From an uncultured Clostridia bacterium (GTDB lineage Bacteria; Bacillota; Clostridia; Oscillospirales; Ruminococcaceae): DNA of 5,662 nt. Both the position numbers and the translations under genes were made by a program. This document shows positions 4,641-5,662 of this stretch, piece after piece; within the stretch, counting starts at the first letter, position 1; every line of letters starts with the position of its first letter. The stretch lies in NCBI GenBank assembly GCA_945933905.1, contig CAMEQX010000103.1:1-5662 (forward strand), given 5' to 3'. The notes beneath the pieces are model-generated. The model worked only from the letters and a program-made list of their open reading frames with translations. It had not been told where the DNA came from and searched no databases.

Positions 4641-4678
4641 TTACGAATGCGCTGCTCTACCGACTGAGCTACACCAGC
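4603..4678 (-). tRNA. tRNA-Thr (anticodon CGT)
   Basis: The 76-nt gene folds as a full cloverleaf. The acceptor GCTGGTG pairs with CACCAGC over 7 bp, with discriminator T and an encoded CCA. The D arm contains TAGCTCAGTCGGTAGAGC. The anticodon stem GCGCA/TGCGC holds loop TTCGTAA, giving CGT, which reads ACG (threonine). The T arm has GGTTCGAGTCC. It lies between spoIVA and the element and has its own promoter and a downstream hairpin terminator. Its 3' end faces the integrase, making it the likely integration target. Confidence 0.97.
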
Positions 4679-4692
4679 AATTTAACGTTAAT

Positions 4693-4721
4693 ATTATAGC
4701 ACAACAAAAACTCTTTGTCAA
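4693..4721 (-). promoter_or_regulatory. tRNA-Thr promoter
   Basis: On the minus strand TTGACA (4721-4716), 17 bases, then TATAAT (4698-4693) preceded by TGTGC: a full consensus promoter. Transcription should begin near 4686, about 8 bases before the mature tRNA. The -35 follows directly on the spoIVA terminator. Confidence 0.92.
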
Positions 4722-4732
4722 GTACTTTTTTG

Positions 4733-4771
4733 AAAAAAAGCGAGCCGACAGGATAAATTTCCCGCCGGCTC
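4733..4771 (-). terminator. Intrinsic terminator of spoIVA
   Basis: On the minus strand GAGCCGGCGGG (4771-4761) pairs with CCTGTCGGCTC (4752-4742), 11 bp with two wobbles, around an 8-base loop. Then come GC and seven T residues (4739-4733). It starts 8 bases after the spoIVA stop and insulates the tRNA gene from sporulation transcription. Confidence 0.92.
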
Positions 4772-4778
4772 GAAAATT

Positions 4779-5662
4779 TTACAGAATTATACAAATCAAC
4801 CCGCCGCAGCCGTCGTTGATAATTCTGCCGATTGTTTCCTGGAGCTTCATTCGCGCGTCCTGCGGCATTCGGTTGAGCTTGTTGTGCAAGCCCTCGTTCA
4901 CCAAATCCGACAGCGATTTGCCAAAAATGTTGCTCTCCCAGATTTTCGTCGGGTTCTCCTCAAAGTCGTTCAAAAGGTAACTGATAAGCTCCTCGGACTG
5001 CTTTTCGCTGCCGACGATGGGGTTGATTTCCGTGGTGATATTCGCGCTCATCATATGAATGGACGGCGCCGACGCCTTCAAGCGCACGCCGTATTTCCCG
5101 CCTTGCTTGATAATCTGCGGCTCTTCAAGCGTGAGTTCGTCCATTTGCGGCAGCACAATCCCGTAGCCCGTTGCCTCAACCTCGTCAAGCGCGTTTTTCA
5201 CCCGCTCGTATCTGCGCTTGATGTTTGCAAGCTCAATCATACACGGCATAAGGTCGTTCTCGCTGTTCAGCTCAAGACCGGTCGCCTCGCCGAGAATTTT
5301 GTAAAACAGCTCGTTTTCAAGCGTTATATCGACAACACCCGAGCCTGTTCCCAAATCAATGTCGGTTGCCTCCGCACGCTTTACGTAATCGCACTGCAAA
5401 ACGCTTTCCGCGCAGGTTTTGATGTCGTTTATCCCGTGGATTTCGGCAGCCGCCGCTTTTATACACGAGAAAACGTCCTTCTTGAGCCAGTGTTCCTTGT
5501 CGAGAGCGGAAATCCAGCGCGGCATCTTGATTTTCACCTCGCGGACGGGGAATTTCAGCAGCACTTCGCCGAGAATTTCCTTGATTTTGTCCTCGTCCAT
5601 ATCAACGCAGTTCAGCGGGATAACGCGGCTTTGATACTTCTCGGACAACTCGCCCGCAAGGT
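4779..5662 (-). CDS. spoIVA: Stage IV sporulation protein A, C-terminal part (5' end off window)
   Basis: SpoIVA is the ATPase that polymerises on the outer forespore membrane as the basement layer of the spore coat. 293 residues are visible, about the last 60% of the usual 490 or so. The N-terminal P-loop domain lies beyond the edge. Family landmarks seen in order are FPVREVKIKMPRW, KEHWLKKDVF, EATGYGIVLP, LEEPQIIKQGGKYGVRLKA, SAPSIHM, GSEKQSEELISYLLNDFEE, FGKSLSDLVNEGL, and the invariant C-terminal end GGLICIIL. The frame is open to the window edge; a TTG at 5648 is internal, not the start. In Bacillus the gene is driven by sigma E in the mother cell; the promoter here is not in view. It is chromosomal and fixes the host as an endospore former. 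No defect is seen. Confidence 0.97.
   Translation of the reverse strand, partial: LAGELSEKYQSRVIPLNCVDMDEDKIKEILGEVLLKFPVREVKIKMPRWISALDKEHWLKKDVFSCIKAAAAEIHGINDIKTCAESVLQCDYVKRAEATDIDLGTGSGVVDITLENELFYKILGEATGLELNSENDLMPCMIELANIKRRYERVKNALDEVEATGYGIVLPQMDELTLEEPQIIKQGGKYGVRLKASAPSIHMMSANITTEINPIVGSEKQSEELISYLLNDFEENPTKIWESNIFGKSLSDLVNEGLHNKLNRMPQDARMKLQETIGRIINDGCGGLICIIL

Noticed and set aside
4485..4667. A plus-strand frame ending in a peptide containing LVNGLEPPTCALRMRCS
   Set aside because: It is the antisense of a tRNA gene and crosses a terminator. This kind of peptide is a well-known false call.
4682..4691. The 10-bp palindrome TTAACGTTAA at the tRNA transcription start
   Set aside because: It is short and AT-rich, with no partner site elsewhere in the window; I see no basis for a function.
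1..5662. CRISPR arrays, insertion sequences, toxin-antitoxin pairs, restriction-modification or retron signals
   Set aside because: I looked on both strands and found no spaced repeat array, transposase, reverse transcriptase or defence motif in this window.

Overview
The window spans the junction between a bacterial chromosome and an integrated mobile element. On the right, on the minus strand, lies the 3' part of spoIVA (stage IV sporulation protein A), followed by its terminator and a complete tRNA-Thr(CGT) gene with its own consensus promoter. SpoIVA is confined to endospore formers. Together with very Gram-positive signals (AGGAG ribosome binding sites, extended -10 promoters, U-tailed hairpin terminators), it points to a spore-forming member of the Clostridia. 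Species cannot be fixed from the sequence alone.

From about position 4602 leftwards and off the left edge is the element. It is entered at the 3' end of the tRNA gene, the classic target of tyrosine integrases. Next to the tRNA are a terminator hairpin, a possible arm-site repeat and a second terminator. Then come, on the plus strand, the integrase (3139-4353) and an XRE-family repressor (2472-3167), which overlap and share one transcript from a perfect -35/-10 promoter. A second promoter fires the other way from almost the same spot. It serves a minus-strand set: a 58-aa basic protein (2140-2316), a 71-aa zinc-ribbon protein (1897-2112), an excisionase-like winged-helix protein (1479-1718) and a primase-polymerase/D5-type replication protein (1-1479). 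The last is cut by the window edge just before its helicase domain would begin.

The order attachment site, integrase, repressor, divergent promoters, small genes, excisionase, primase-helicase is that of phage-inducible chromosomal islands (phage satellites) and of some small integrative elements. The repressor would hold the excision/replication side silent, and relief would turn on Xis and the replication protein. Which class it is depends on genes beyond the left edge.

The part no standard label explains is 1719-1898, between the zinc-ribbon and excisionase genes. A strong plus-strand promoter sits inside a perfect 9-bp inverted repeat and is followed about 40 bases later by a 13-bp terminator hairpin, with no reading frame between them. 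It looks like a regulated small RNA of about 71 nt, wholly antisense to the leader ahead of xis-primase. A second surprise is that the element's leftward promoter and the host tRNA-Thr promoter share two 12-base blocks at identical spacing.
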